DNA of 64,000 nt, from the NCBI RefSeq assembly GCF_001544835.2, contig NZ_FCNX02000003.1, forward strand, positions 124,001-188,000, given 5' to 3'. The DNA comes from Caballeronia fortuita (GTDB taxonomy: Bacteria; Pseudomonadota; Gammaproteobacteria; Burkholderiales; Burkholderiaceae). The notes under the pieces are model-generated. The model made no database searches and was not told the origin of the DNA. It saw nothing but the letters and a program-made list of their open reading frames with translations. Both the position numbers and the translations under genes were made by a program. Positions 43,299 through 52,162 of the stretch are shown here, one piece after another. How positions within the stretch are numbered: the first letter of the stretch is position 1; the number at the start of each line of letters is the position of its first letter.

Positions 43299-45923
43299 TT
43301 GGCTTATCAATCCACTTTGCCATTCGATATCGCAGCGGCGCGAATCGATGCGCTCGCGCTGCTGCGCACGCTGCCCGCGCGCGAAGGGCATTGGGACGAG
43401 TTGCGCGATGCAGCGGGCGCATTGCGCGAGCCGTGGCGGCAATTCTTCGAGCTGCTCGGAGAGCGGGGCATCGCGCGGCTCGACGAAGGCGTGGCCGCCG
43501 TCGCGCGGCAGGTGCGCGACAACGACATCACGTACAACGTGTACGCCGATAACGGCAAGCCGCGCGCGTGGTCGCTCGATCTTCTGCCGCTCATCATCGA
43601 CGAAGACGAGTGGGCGCTGATCGAACGAGGCGTGGCACAACGCGCGCGGCTCATGGAAGCCATCGTCGCCGATGTCTATGGCCCGCAAACGCTGCTGCAT
43701 CGCGGACTCTTGCCAGGCGCGCTCGTGTTTGGTCATCCGGGGTATCTGCGCGCGGTGAAGGGCTTCATGCCGCCTTTCGGCCGCTTTTTGCAGATCGTCG
43801 CGGTCGATCTCGCGCGCGCGGAGTCGGGTGCGTGGACGGTCATCGCGCATCGCACTGAAGTGCCTTCGGGTCTCGGCTATGCGCTCGAAAACCGCCTGAT
43901 CGTCGCGAGCCTCTTCGCCGATCCGTTCCGCGCGATGCGTGTGAGCCGGCTCGCGGCGACCTATTCGCAACTCATCGCGACGATCGCGCAAGCCGCACGC
44001 GCGACGATGCGCGATAACGAAGATAGTCGCAGCGATGCCTCGGACGATGCACCGCATATCGCATTGCTAAGTCCGGGCCCGTTCAGCGAGACGTATTTCG
44101 AACATATCTTTCTCGCGCGTTATCTTGGCGTGACGCTCGTCGAAGGCAAGGACCTCACGGTGCGTCATGACAAGCTCTATCTCAAGACGCTCGCTGGCCT
44201 GTCGCGCGTGCATGCGGTATTGCGTCGTCTCGATGATGCGTTCTGCGATCCCGTCGAGTTGCGCGCGGACTCGACCATCGGCGTGCCGGGCTTGTTGCAG
44301 GTGATGCGTGCGGGCAATGTGATGGTGTCGAACGTGCCGGGCGCGGGCTTCACCGAATCGCCCGCGCTCAACGCGTTCTTGCCAGGCATCGCGCAGGCGC
44401 TGCTCGGCGAGTCGCTCGAATTGCCGACCGTGCCGACATGGTGGTGCGGCGAAGAAGCCGCGCGCCGTGAAGTCTTCGAACGCCTCGACAGCGCGCTCAT
44501 CGCACCGACATGGCCCGGCGCGCAGAGCGATGAGGCGCCGGGCATCGATGCGGGCGTGCAAGACCTCGCGGCTTGGCGCGAACGCATCGAACGCGCGCCG
44601 GATGTCTTCACGGTGCAGGAGAATCTGCCTTTCTCCACGACGCCGCGCTTTCATGACGGCGCGCTCGGTTCGCGTCCGTGCGTGTTGCGCGCCTATGCGA
44701 TCGCCAACATTGATGGAAGCTGGAGCGTGTTGCCGGGCGGCTTCACGCGGCTCGCTGCCGACAAGCGCGCGACCGTGTCGATGCAGTTCGGCGGCAGCAG
44801 CGTCGATACATGGGTGATGTCGAGCCAACCCGGCGGTTCCGTATCGTTGCGACCCACGCCGATGAAGCCGGGCGAATTGCGCAAGCATCGCATCGTATCG
44901 AGCCGCGCCGCGGAGAATCTCTTCTGGGCGGGACGTTACGGCGAGCGCGCGGAAAACAACGTACGCCTGTGCCGGCTCTTGCTCGGCATGCTCGATGGCA
45001 GCGACGCCGAAGAACTCTTTCCGACGCTCGCGGAACTCGCGTCGCAATGCGGTCTGATACCGAAGGCCGACACGCTCGCGCGAAGCACGCCGCAAGCGTT
45101 CGAACGCGTGCTCGTCGCGGGCTTGCCGGAGTCGAGCAGGGCGACGAGCATCGGCGGCAATCTCGCGGATCAGGTGCGTGCGAGCGGCGAGATACGCGAC
45201 AGGTTATCGACGGATCATTGGCGCACGATCCTCGCATCGCGTAACGACTTCCGCGATGCGCTCGCGCGTCTCGTCTGCAACGATCACGGCGATGAACATA
45301 CGGTGCGAATCGGCCGCGATTACGATCGGCTGATGCTTGCAGGCGCGCTCGAACAACTCGCGACGCAGCTTACCGCAATCAGCGGGGCGCAAGGCGATCG
45401 CATGACGCGCGACGAAGCGTGGCGGCTGCTGTTCATCGGGCGGCATATCGAACGCGTCTCGACGATGTCGACGATCCTGCGCGTGGTCGCCGAGCGCGGC
45501 ACGCTTGCATCGCCCGCTGGATTCGATCTGTTGTTGCAGCTCTTCGACAGCACGCTCACGTATCGCTCGCTGTATCCGGGAAGACTCGAAGTGCCGGCGT
45601 TGATCGATCTGATCGTCGTCGATCAAACCAATCCGCGCGGACTCTATGGCGTCTACTCGCGCCTTCGCACCAAGCTCGATGAGATCGCTGCGGCAGCGGG
45701 CGGCGCGCGCCGCGCACAAGCGATACGCTTCGCGGACCTGCTCGTTCACGCCGATACGTTGCCCGATCTCGCGACGCTCTGCGAAACACGCAAGGATGGC
45801 CGTCACGATGCGTTGATCGCGCTGTGCGACAAGCTCGTTGCTTCGGTGAGCGCGGCATCGAACGAAGTCAGCGCGCGCTACTTCAGTCACGCGAACACGC
45901 TTGCCGCGCAGGTGTCGTCATGA
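43299..45923 (+). CDS. ATP-grasp type 2 / alpha-E fusion protein
   Basis: An 874-residue protein that joins a circularly permuted ATP-grasp ligase (about residues 1-500: GVAQRARLMEAIVADVYGPQ, TEVPSGLGYALENRL, RADSTIGVPGLLQVMRAGN) to an alpha-E domain (about 545-870: SSRAAENLFWAGRYGERAEN, then RLLFIGRHIERVSTMSTIL). It repeats in one chain the two separate proteins encoded at 36001 and 37534, which directly supports a physical ATP-grasp/alpha-E complex. Its end overlaps the next transglutaminase gene by four bases. Confidence 0.92.
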   Translation: MAYQSTLPFDIAAARIDALALLRTLPAREGHWDELRDAAGALREPWRQFFELLGERGIARLDEGVAAVARQVRDNDITYNVYADNGKPRAWSLDLLPLIIDEDEWALIERGVAQRARLMEAIVADVYGPQTLLHRGLLPGALVFGHPGYLRAVKGFMPPFGRFLQIVAVDLARAESGAWTVIAHRTEVPSGLGYALENRLIVASLFADPFRAMRVSRLAATYSQLIATIAQAARATMRDNEDSRSDASDDAPHIALLSPGPFSETYFEHIFLARYLGVTLVEGKDLTVRHDKLYLKTLAGLSRVHAVLRRLDDAFCDPVELRADSTIGVPGLLQVMRAGNVMVSNVPGAGFTESPALNAFLPGIAQALLGESLELPTVPTWWCGEEAARREVFERLDSALIAPTWPGAQSDEAPGIDAGVQDLAAWRERIERAPDVFTVQENLPFSTTPRFHDGALGSRPCVLRAYAIANIDGSWSVLPGGFTRLAADKRATVSMQFGGSSVDTWVMSSQPGGSVSLRPTPMKPGELRKHRIVSSRAAENLFWAGRYGERAENNVRLCRLLLGMLDGSDAEELFPTLAELASQCGLIPKADTLARSTPQAFERVLVAGLPESSRATSIGGNLADQVRASGEIRDRLSTDHWRTILASRNDFRDALARLVCNDHGDEHTVRIGRDYDRLMLAGALEQLATQLTAISGAQGDRMTRDEAWRLLFIGRHIERVSTMSTILRVVAERGTLASPAGFDLLLQLFDSTLTYRSLYPGRLEVPALIDLIVVDQTNPRGLYGVYSRLRTKLDEIAAAAGGARRAQAIRFADLLVHADTLPDLATLCETRKDGRHDALIALCDKLVASVSAASNEVSARYFSHANTLAAQVSS

Positions 45924-46816
45924 GTCTCGGACTGAACGACACGGTGCTCGCGGTCACGCATCGCACGACCTATCGTTATTCAACGCCGGTCGAAATCGCG
46001 CAGCATCTCGCGACAATCCGTCCGTTGCATTGTCCGTGGCAGCAGGTCATCTCGCATACGGAGCGCATCGAACCGGTGCCGTCCTACGTGCATAGCCGCG
46101 TCGATGCATTCGGTAACGACGTGCTGTATTTTTCGCTCGATGCGCCGCACGAACGCCTGTCGATGACGAGCGAGACCACCGTGCGCCTCACGCGTCGCTG
46201 GAATGCGCTGGATCCGCAAGCCACGCCGCCGTGGGAGAAAGTCGCGCAGAGGCTGCAATATAGCGTGGGCGGTGCGTTCTATCCCGAGAGCGAGTTCTGC
46301 TACGCGTCGCCCAACATCTCGCTCGATCATGCCCTGCGTACTTATGCGCAGGCGAGTTTCGCCGCGGGCACGCCGCTCGTTGCGGGCGCGATCGATCTCA
46401 TGCATCGCATTCACGCGGACTTCGAATACAAGCCTTCGGCTACGGCGTTCGATACACCCGCGTCGCGCGCATTCGAATTGCGTCATGGCGTGTGTCAGGA
46501 CTTCTCGCAGGTGATGATCGGCTGTCTGCGCGCGCTCGGATTGCCCGCGCGTTACGTGAGCGGTTATCTTCGCAACGATCCGCCGCCGGGGCATCCACGG
46601 TTGATCGGCGCGGATGCATCGCATGCGTGGGTTTCCGTGCATTGTCCGCAAAGCGGCTGGATCGATCTCGATCCGACCAACGATGTCCTCGCGGACCTCG
46701 ATCACGTCACGCTCGCAACGGGGCGCGATTACAGCGACGTGTCGTTACTGCGCGGCATGATATTGGGCGGCGGCGCGCATCATGTCGATGTGGCGGTGAA
46801 CGTGCTTGCGCTCTGA
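45920..46816 (+). CDS. Transglutaminase-like protein with Bact_transglu_N domain
   Basis: A 298-residue protein. The N-terminal domain (AVTHRTTYRYSTPVEIAQH) is followed by a transglutaminase core with C192 (HGVCQDFSQVM), H235 (SHAWVSV) and D251 (DLDPTND). The triad is complete, so hydrolase or transferase activity is possible. Its ATG overlaps the stop of the ATP-grasp/alpha-E fusion gene, so the two are coupled. It is the last gene of the locus. Confidence 0.92.
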   Translation: MSLGLNDTVLAVTHRTTYRYSTPVEIAQHLATIRPLHCPWQQVISHTERIEPVPSYVHSRVDAFGNDVLYFSLDAPHERLSMTSETTVRLTRRWNALDPQATPPWEKVAQRLQYSVGGAFYPESEFCYASPNISLDHALRTYAQASFAAGTPLVAGAIDLMHRIHADFEYKPSATAFDTPASRAFELRHGVCQDFSQVMIGCLRALGLPARYVSGYLRNDPPPGHPRLIGADASHAWVSVHCPQSGWIDLDPTNDVLADLDHVTLATGRDYSDVSLLRGMILGGGAHHVDVAVNVLAL

Positions 46817-46928
46817 TGTGCCATCGGGTGAAAGCAAGCAAAGCGATGCTGGGTTAATGTTCTAGCTTTCGCCGCTCATGCGCGCATGGCTTCGCGCATG
46901 CCTTACGCTTTGCAAGGAGATTCGCACG

Positions 46929-47906
46929 ATGGATTACGTGAAACTGGGTTCGACCGGTCTCGAAGTGTCGCGGATTTGTCTTGGTTGCATGACATACGGG
47001 GTACCCGATCGCGGCACGCATCCGTGGACGCTCGATGAAGAGAAGAGCCGCCCGCTCATTCGCGACGCGCTCGAAGCCGGCATCAATTTCTTCGACACGG
47101 CCAACACGTATTCGGACGGAACATCGGAAGAAATCGTCGGACGTGCCCTGCGCGACATGACGAAGCGCGACGATATCGTGATCGCGACCAAAGTATTCAA
47201 TCGCATGCGTCCCGGACCGAATGGCGCGGGATTATCGCGCAAGGCTATCTTCAACGAGATCGATAACAGCCTGAAACGTCTCGGCACCGATTACGTCGAT
47301 CTTTATCAGATCCATCGCTGGGACTACACGACGCCGATCGAAGAAACGCTCGAAGCGCTGCACGATGTCGTGAAAGCGGGCAAGGCCCGTTATATCGGCG
47401 CGTCGTCGATGTATGCGTGGCAGTTCAGCAAGTCGCTCTATATATCGCGCGCGAATGGATGGACCGAGTTCAAGACGATGCAGAATCACCTGAACCTGCT
47501 GTATCGCGAGGAAGAGCGCGAGATGATGCCGCTCTGCAAGGATCAAGGCATCGGCATGTTGCCGTGGAGTCCGCTCGCGCGCGGCCGTCTCACGCGCGAG
47601 TGGGACGCAACGAGCGCGCGGCAGGAATCGGATACGTTCGGCAGCACGCTTTATCGCACCGACGACGCCGATCGCGCAGTCGTCGAAGCGGTCGCGGCGG
47701 TCGCGAAGGCGCGCGGCGTACCGCGTGCGCAAGTGGCACTCGCATGGGTCGCGCAGAAGTCGCCGGTGACCGCGCCGATCATCGGGGCTTCGAAGCCGGA
47801 ACATGTGAGCGATGCGGTCGCGGCCCTGTCGCTGAATCTCAAGGCGGAGGAAATCGCGCAGCTCGAAGCGCCCTATGTGCCGCACGCGGTGTCCGGTTTC
47901 AAATGA
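46929..47906 (+). CDS. Aldo/keto reductase
   Basis: A 325-residue NADPH-dependent TIM-barrel reductase. Catalytic residues appear in FFDTANTYSDG (Asp, Tyr), VIATKVF (Lys) and YQIHRWD (His). The cofactor region near the C-terminus is APIIGASKPEH. AAGGAG about 9 bases upstream supports ATG 46929. The subtype resembles YajO/YakC-like reductases; the substrate is unknown. It stands alone between the ligase locus and the convergent phospholipase gene. Confidence 0.9.
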   Translation: MDYVKLGSTGLEVSRICLGCMTYGVPDRGTHPWTLDEEKSRPLIRDALEAGINFFDTANTYSDGTSEEIVGRALRDMTKRDDIVIATKVFNRMRPGPNGAGLSRKAIFNEIDNSLKRLGTDYVDLYQIHRWDYTTPIEETLEALHDVVKAGKARYIGASSMYAWQFSKSLYISRANGWTEFKTMQNHLNLLYREEEREMMPLCKDQGIGMLPWSPLARGRLTREWDATSARQESDTFGSTLYRTDDADRAVVEAVAAVAKARGVPRAQVALAWVAQKSPVTAPIIGASKPEHVSDAVAALSLNLKAEEIAQLEAPYVPHAVSGFK

Positions 47907-47912
47907 TGCGTC

Positions 47913-49469
47913 TCATAGCTGCGATTCGATAGGCAATAGGCCAAGCATCCAGATTCCCGCGCGCCTGAACGCCGACACGCCCGGCTCGCTATCGAGTTCG
48001 GTCGTGTTGCCGTTGGCGTCGGTATCGATCCATACCATGCGCGTGCGGCCGTTGCCATCGTCGCGCAACTCGACGCGCCACGCGATGCGATCGATATTCA
48101 TGCCGATGCCATCGGCCACTTGCACGGCCGCCGCCGTGCTCTCGCAATACACGCCGATCTCCGTATTCAACTGCACGGAACGCGGGTCGAGATTCATCGA
48201 GCCGATGAAGATGCGCTTGCGATCGAATACATAGGTCTTTGCATGCAGCGATGCTTTGGACGAACCGAAGGTCGTCTTCTTCGCGCTCTTGTCGTCGTCC
48301 GCCGATGCGACGGGCTTCAGCTCATATAGCTTCACGCCCGCCTCGAGCATGTCCTTGCGATAGCGCTGATAACCCGCATGCACGGCGGCGACATCGGTGG
48401 CGGCGAGCGAGTTCGTGAGCACGGTCACGCGCACGCCGCGCGAAGTCATCGATCGCAGCCATTGCACGCCTTCTTCGCGCGGCACGAAGTACGGCGACAC
48501 GATCAGCATGTCACGATGGGGATCGAGATCGAGCGCCTTGAATTGCGACATCAAATGGCCTTCGGTGTCGCCGGGCGCGCGCGTGATCTTCGCGGGATCG
48601 TCGTAGAGCAAGGTTGCCTTGCCCCATGAAAATGCTGTCTCGTGCGCCTGTATCACGTTCGTATAGCGCTCGCGAATTTGCGCGACATAAGGCGAGCTTT
48701 GTTCCGACAACAGATAGCTATCGAGCTTTTGACGATAACCGGCGAGCGCTTCGGAATCGGCGTGACGCCGCAGCAGATTATCGATCGGATAAGCCGCATC
48801 CGAGTTCCAGTACATGTCGAAAGCAGTCGAGACTTCGCGCACGACAGGACCGTGCACGAGCACATCGAGATCGCCGAACGCGACCGTGCTCGATGCGCCG
48901 AAGTACTCGTCGCCGATGTTGCGTCCACCGAGAATTGCCGCCTGGTTATCGGCGATGAGCGCCTTGTTATGCATCCGCCTGTTCACACGAAAGAACTCGG
49001 CCGCGGAGCCGAGCCGCTTGAACGTGCGGTTCGCCACTGGATTGAAAAGCCGCACTTGCACGTTCGGATGCGAGGCGAGCGCGAGCAGGAACTGGTCGTC
49101 CGCATTGGTGCCGAGATCGTCGAGAAGAAGACGCACGCGTACACCGCGATCGGCGGCGCGCATGATCGACGCGGCCATTTCGCGCCCGGTCAGATCGTCG
49201 TGCCAGATGTAGTACTGGAGATCGAGCGAACGCTCTGCGTTCTCGCTGAGGATCACGCGCGCGATGAGCGCGTCCATGCCGTTCGATAACAGATGAAACG
49301 CGTTGTCGCCGGGATGCGCGGCCTCGCTTGCCGCGAAGGTTGTGCCGAGGCGCGTAGTCTCGGTGCCGGTCAGCGCGTGCGAGTGCATGCGACCGGCTTG
49401 CGGCGGAAGGCTCGCGCATGCTGTCACCAACATCGTCAACGCAACGGCGAACCAGGTACGAAGTTTCAT
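47913..49469 (-). CDS. Phospholipase D-like lipoprotein (cardiolipin synthase ClsC type)
   Basis: A 518-residue protein with a lipoprotein signal (FAVALTMLVTACAS, lipobox Cys near residue 18). Two HKD motifs are present: HNKALIADN and HAKTYVFDR, each HxKx4D, followed by GGRN and GSMNLDPRS. It would transfer or hydrolyse phosphatidyl groups at the membrane, facing the periplasm. It lies 28 bp downstream of the TAXI protein gene and probably shares its transcript. Confidence 0.88.
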   Translation of the reverse strand: MKLRTWFAVALTMLVTACASLPPQAGRMHSHALTGTETTRLGTTFAASEAAHPGDNAFHLLSNGMDALIARVILSENAERSLDLQYYIWHDDLTGREMAASIMRAADRGVRVRLLLDDLGTNADDQFLLALASHPNVQVRLFNPVANRTFKRLGSAAEFFRVNRRMHNKALIADNQAAILGGRNIGDEYFGASSTVAFGDLDVLVHGPVVREVSTAFDMYWNSDAAYPIDNLLRRHADSEALAGYRQKLDSYLLSEQSSPYVAQIRERYTNVIQAHETAFSWGKATLLYDDPAKITRAPGDTEGHLMSQFKALDLDPHRDMLIVSPYFVPREEGVQWLRSMTSRGVRVTVLTNSLAATDVAAVHAGYQRYRKDMLEAGVKLYELKPVASADDDKSAKKTTFGSSKASLHAKTYVFDRKRIFIGSMNLDPRSVQLNTEIGVYCESTAAAVQVADGIGMNIDRIAWRVELRDDGNGRTRMVWIDTDANGNTTELDSEPGVSAFRRAGIWMLGLLPIESQL

Positions 49470-49497
49470 CGCGTGCCTTCGGCTGTGTCATGCGTAT

Positions 49498-50853
49498 CTA
49501 GACCATGCTCTTTTCCCGCCGCGATGCTTCGCTCAGCCGTGCGCGCACGAAGCTAACGTGCTCGCGAAGCACATAGAGGGCATCGGCGTAAGCGAGCGGC
49601 AGCTTGAGCGTATCGAGTGATTCTTCTATGTAGTCGAGTTCGACGACGAGCGCGCGCCGCTCGTCCTCGCTCGTGACGCGCATCGCGCCGCGTTCCACCG
49701 CGATCAGCGCGCCGTAATAGCGATAGATGCGCGAGCGCACGCGCCATCGATAGAGCGCGGGCACGAGGCGAAGCGCGGGAAAGATCAGCACCGCGACGGG
49801 CAGCAGCAACACGAGCGCGCGATCCGCGATATTCGCGAGCCAGAACGGCAGCGTGCGATACAGAAAGCTCTTGCCCGAGCGATAGTAGCGGCTCGCATCT
49901 TCGCTGATCGGAAACTCGTGCGCGACGGGACTCGGGAACTGCCCCGCTCGCTGCAGCAGACCCGCCGTGCCATGCACTTCCTGCGCCGCTTCGATGAGCA
50001 GATCGGATAACGCGGGATGCAGACTTTGCCGCGCGACGAGTTCGACTGTCGGACTGATCAGATGCACGGTCTGCGGTGGAATGCGTCTGCCGAGATCGAG
50101 CACGCCGGGCGGCAACTCGATCTCGTCGAGATACGGAAAGAGACGCGTATAGGCACGCGCTTCGTTGAAGTCCATCACCGAAATGCCGGGCACGCGCAAG
50201 AGCCGCAGCATCAGCGCGCGCGTCGCGGAATCGCCGGACAGGAAGACCGCGTCGGCCTCGTTGCTGACGAGCTGCGTCGCGGCCTGCAGGCCATCGGTCG
50301 GCAGAAGTTGTGTATCGCCGCCGGGATAGATGCCGTTCGCTTCGAGCAGCTTGAGCGATAACACGCGCGTGCCGCTGCCTTCGCGGCCGATCGCGATGCG
50401 CTTGCCTTCGAGTTGCGATAGCAGCGTGAGCGGCTTGCCGCGATAGAACACGACGAGCGGCACGTACGACACGCTTCCGAGCGACGTTAGTTGCGACGCC
50501 TGTTCCTTCGTCGCGATGCCGCCTTGCACGAGCGCGAGGTCGACGTGCTGCTTCGGATCGAGAAGACGTTCGAGGTTCTGCACGGAGCCATCGGACGGCA
50601 ACACCTTCAGTGTGATGCCGTTACGCGCGAGCAGCTTCGCGTATTCCTGCGAGATGACATAGAAGGAGCTGTCGGGCTGACCCGCGCTCATCGTGATGGT
50701 TTTGGGCGGCGCGGGATCGACGAGCCAGTAGACGAGCGCGACGACGATCGCAATGAGCAGCACGACAGGGCCCGCCGTCCACGTGATGTCGTGGAGGACA
50801 CTCTTCGCATGATCGCGAGGCAGATGCGGGCGCTTCATGCGATATCTCGTCAT
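49498..50853 (-). CDS. Membrane-anchored TAXI family solute-binding protein
   Basis: A protein of about 451 residues. One N-terminal membrane helix (GPVVLLIAIVVALVYWLV) is followed by a TAXI/NMT1-like binding domain (TMSAGQPDSSFYVISQEYAK, then VDLALVQGGIATKEQ and IAIGREGSGTRVLSLKLL). A second hydrophobic segment (ALVLLLPVAVLIFPALRLVP) precedes a charged, helical C-terminus (about 95 residues), probably cytoplasmic. Typical TAXI receptors are soluble and work with a TRAP permease; none is nearby. A start at 50838 is equally possible. Confidence 0.83.
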   Translation of the reverse strand: MTRYRMKRPHLPRDHAKSVLHDITWTAGPVVLLIAIVVALVYWLVDPAPPKTITMSAGQPDSSFYVISQEYAKLLARNGITLKVLPSDGSVQNLERLLDPKQHVDLALVQGGIATKEQASQLTSLGSVSYVPLVVFYRGKPLTLLSQLEGKRIAIGREGSGTRVLSLKLLEANGIYPGGDTQLLPTDGLQAATQLVSNEADAVFLSGDSATRALMLRLLRVPGISVMDFNEARAYTRLFPYLDEIELPPGVLDLGRRIPPQTVHLISPTVELVARQSLHPALSDLLIEAAQEVHGTAGLLQRAGQFPSPVAHEFPISEDASRYYRSGKSFLYRTLPFWLANIADRALVLLLPVAVLIFPALRLVPALYRWRVRSRIYRYYGALIAVERGAMRVTSEDERRALVVELDYIEESLDTLKLPLAYADALYVLREHVSFVRARLSEASRREKSMV

Positions 50854-50973
50854 GAGCGCGCATGCATGACTGCGTGCGTAACTGCTTGCGTACGGCGAAA
50901 GACATGAAGCATGTCGTGCCTTCAATCGGAAGCGGCGTTGCTTCGCAGTGTAACGCGTGCTGCGGATAAAACG

Positions 50974-51004
50974 ACGAAGCCGGCGCGCATGCGGCCGGCT
51001 TCGT
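50974..51004 (-). terminator. Rho-independent terminator of the cysteine-repeat protein gene
   Basis: On the minus strand ACGAAGCCGGC and GCCGGCTTCGT form a perfect 11-bp stem with a 9-base loop, followed by CGTTTTAT. It begins 19 bases after the stop at 51023. Confidence 0.85.
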
Positions 51005-51022
51005 GGATGCTGCTTCGCTGCT

Positions 51023-52012
51023 TTATGCCCAGTGCGCGGGAATCCAGAAGCGTCCGACCCAATGACCCGGGATCAGGACCGCGCGGTGCGGCGGCACGAC
51101 ATAGACGGTCTTCGCGGGCGGCGGCGGCGCGACATACACGGTCTTGACCGGAGCCGGTGCCGGCGCGACCACTACCGTCTTCGCGGGCGGCGGGGGCGGC
51201 GTGACCACGACCGCCGACGGAGCCGGGGGCGGCGCCACGACCACCGTCGTCGAAGGCGGCGGGGGCGGCGGCACGATCACGGGCGCGGCGACGACCGTCG
51301 TTCCGGTGACCACAGGGGCGGGCGCGATGACCGTCGTGCTCGAACTCACGGTGCCGCCGCCGACGACCGTCGTGCTGTGCGAGCCGCTCGTGACCGTCGC
51401 GGTGCCCGACGTCGTGACCACGCCAGGGGCGACGCTCGTCGCGCTGCCCGAATGGTTGACGGTGCCGCCGTTGGCCGTGTTCACCGTGCCCGAGCGGTTG
51501 CAGGTGTAGCCCGCGCAATTCGTGGATGCCGAGTGTGTCGACGTATTGCCGTTCGGTCCCGTCACCGAGCCGGACGACGAGTACTGGCCGGGCGCCGTGC
51601 GCGTCACGGTATCGCTGCCGGTCGCGGTCTTGCCGTTCGGGCCGGTCGCGCTGCCGTTGTGCGTGCAACTGCCGCCTGCGCAGCTCGTATCGCCTGCGTG
51701 CTGCACGGAGCGGCCGTTCGGGCCGTAGGCGGTGCCCGAGTTGGAGAACTGGCCCGGCGCGGTGCGCGTCACGGTGCCGGAGTTCGTGGCGACGTGGCCC
51801 CACGGATTTTCGACGCCGCCCGCATGCGAGCAACTGCCGCCGCCGCACGAGCCGACGTGCGCGCCCTGATACTCGCCACGACCCGTGTAAGCCGTACCGC
51901 CGCGCGCCCAGCCCGCGAAGGCGGAACTGCTCGCGAGCGTGAGGGCGGCGGTCGCGGCGACGATGAACACATGGCGCAGGTGGCGCTTGCCGAAAGTCGA
52001 TCTGCTTTTCAC
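51023..52012 (-). CDS. Exported protein with three 55-residue cysteine repeats and proline-rich tail
   Basis: A 329-residue protein with a Sec signal (VAATAALTLASSSAFA). Residues about 37-201 are three tandem 55-residue units. Cysteine pairs lie at 56/61, 111/116 and 166/171 (CGGGSCSH, CAGGSCTH, CAGYTCNR) and APG at 85, 140 and 195, all exactly 55 apart; TVTRTAPGQ and GPNG recur. Then a Thr/Val segment and repeated PPPPAKTVYV-type blocks precede a terminal IPGHWVGRFWIPAHWA motif seen in Burkholderia surface proteins. No known function. It is monocistronic, with its own terminator. Confidence 0.8.
   Translation of the reverse strand: MKSRSTFGKRHLRHVFIVAATAALTLASSSAFAGWARGGTAYTGRGEYQGAHVGSCGGGSCSHAGGVENPWGHVATNSGTVTRTAPGQFSNSGTAYGPNGRSVQHAGDTSCAGGSCTHNGSATGPNGKTATGSDTVTRTAPGQYSSSGSVTGPNGNTSTHSASTNCAGYTCNRSGTVNTANGGTVNHSGSATSVAPGVVTTSGTATVTSGSHSTTVVGGGTVSSSTTVIAPAPVVTGTTVVAAPVIVPPPPPPSTTVVVAPPPAPSAVVVTPPPPPAKTVVVAPAPAPVKTVYVAPPPPAKTVYVVPPHRAVLIPGHWVGRFWIPAHWA
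51410..51904 (-). repeat. Three 165-bp tandem coding repeats
   Basis: The repeat region corresponds to protein residues 37-201 of the exported protein. Units are diverged (roughly half of positions shared between the first two) but the Cys-x4-Cys, TAPGQ and GPNG landmarks keep an exact 165-bp period without indels. Confidence 0.7.
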
Positions 52013-52162
52013 GGGATGTCCTTCTCGGTTCTTTAAGCCACGTTGCGTTTCGTGTGGCGACGGAGATGACTATAAAGAAGAGGTCCGGCGAAGTCCCGCG
52101 GCAACTTATTTCACGCGATGTCATGAGCTCGTCCATTCGTCATAACAAACGCGCTTGCCTAA

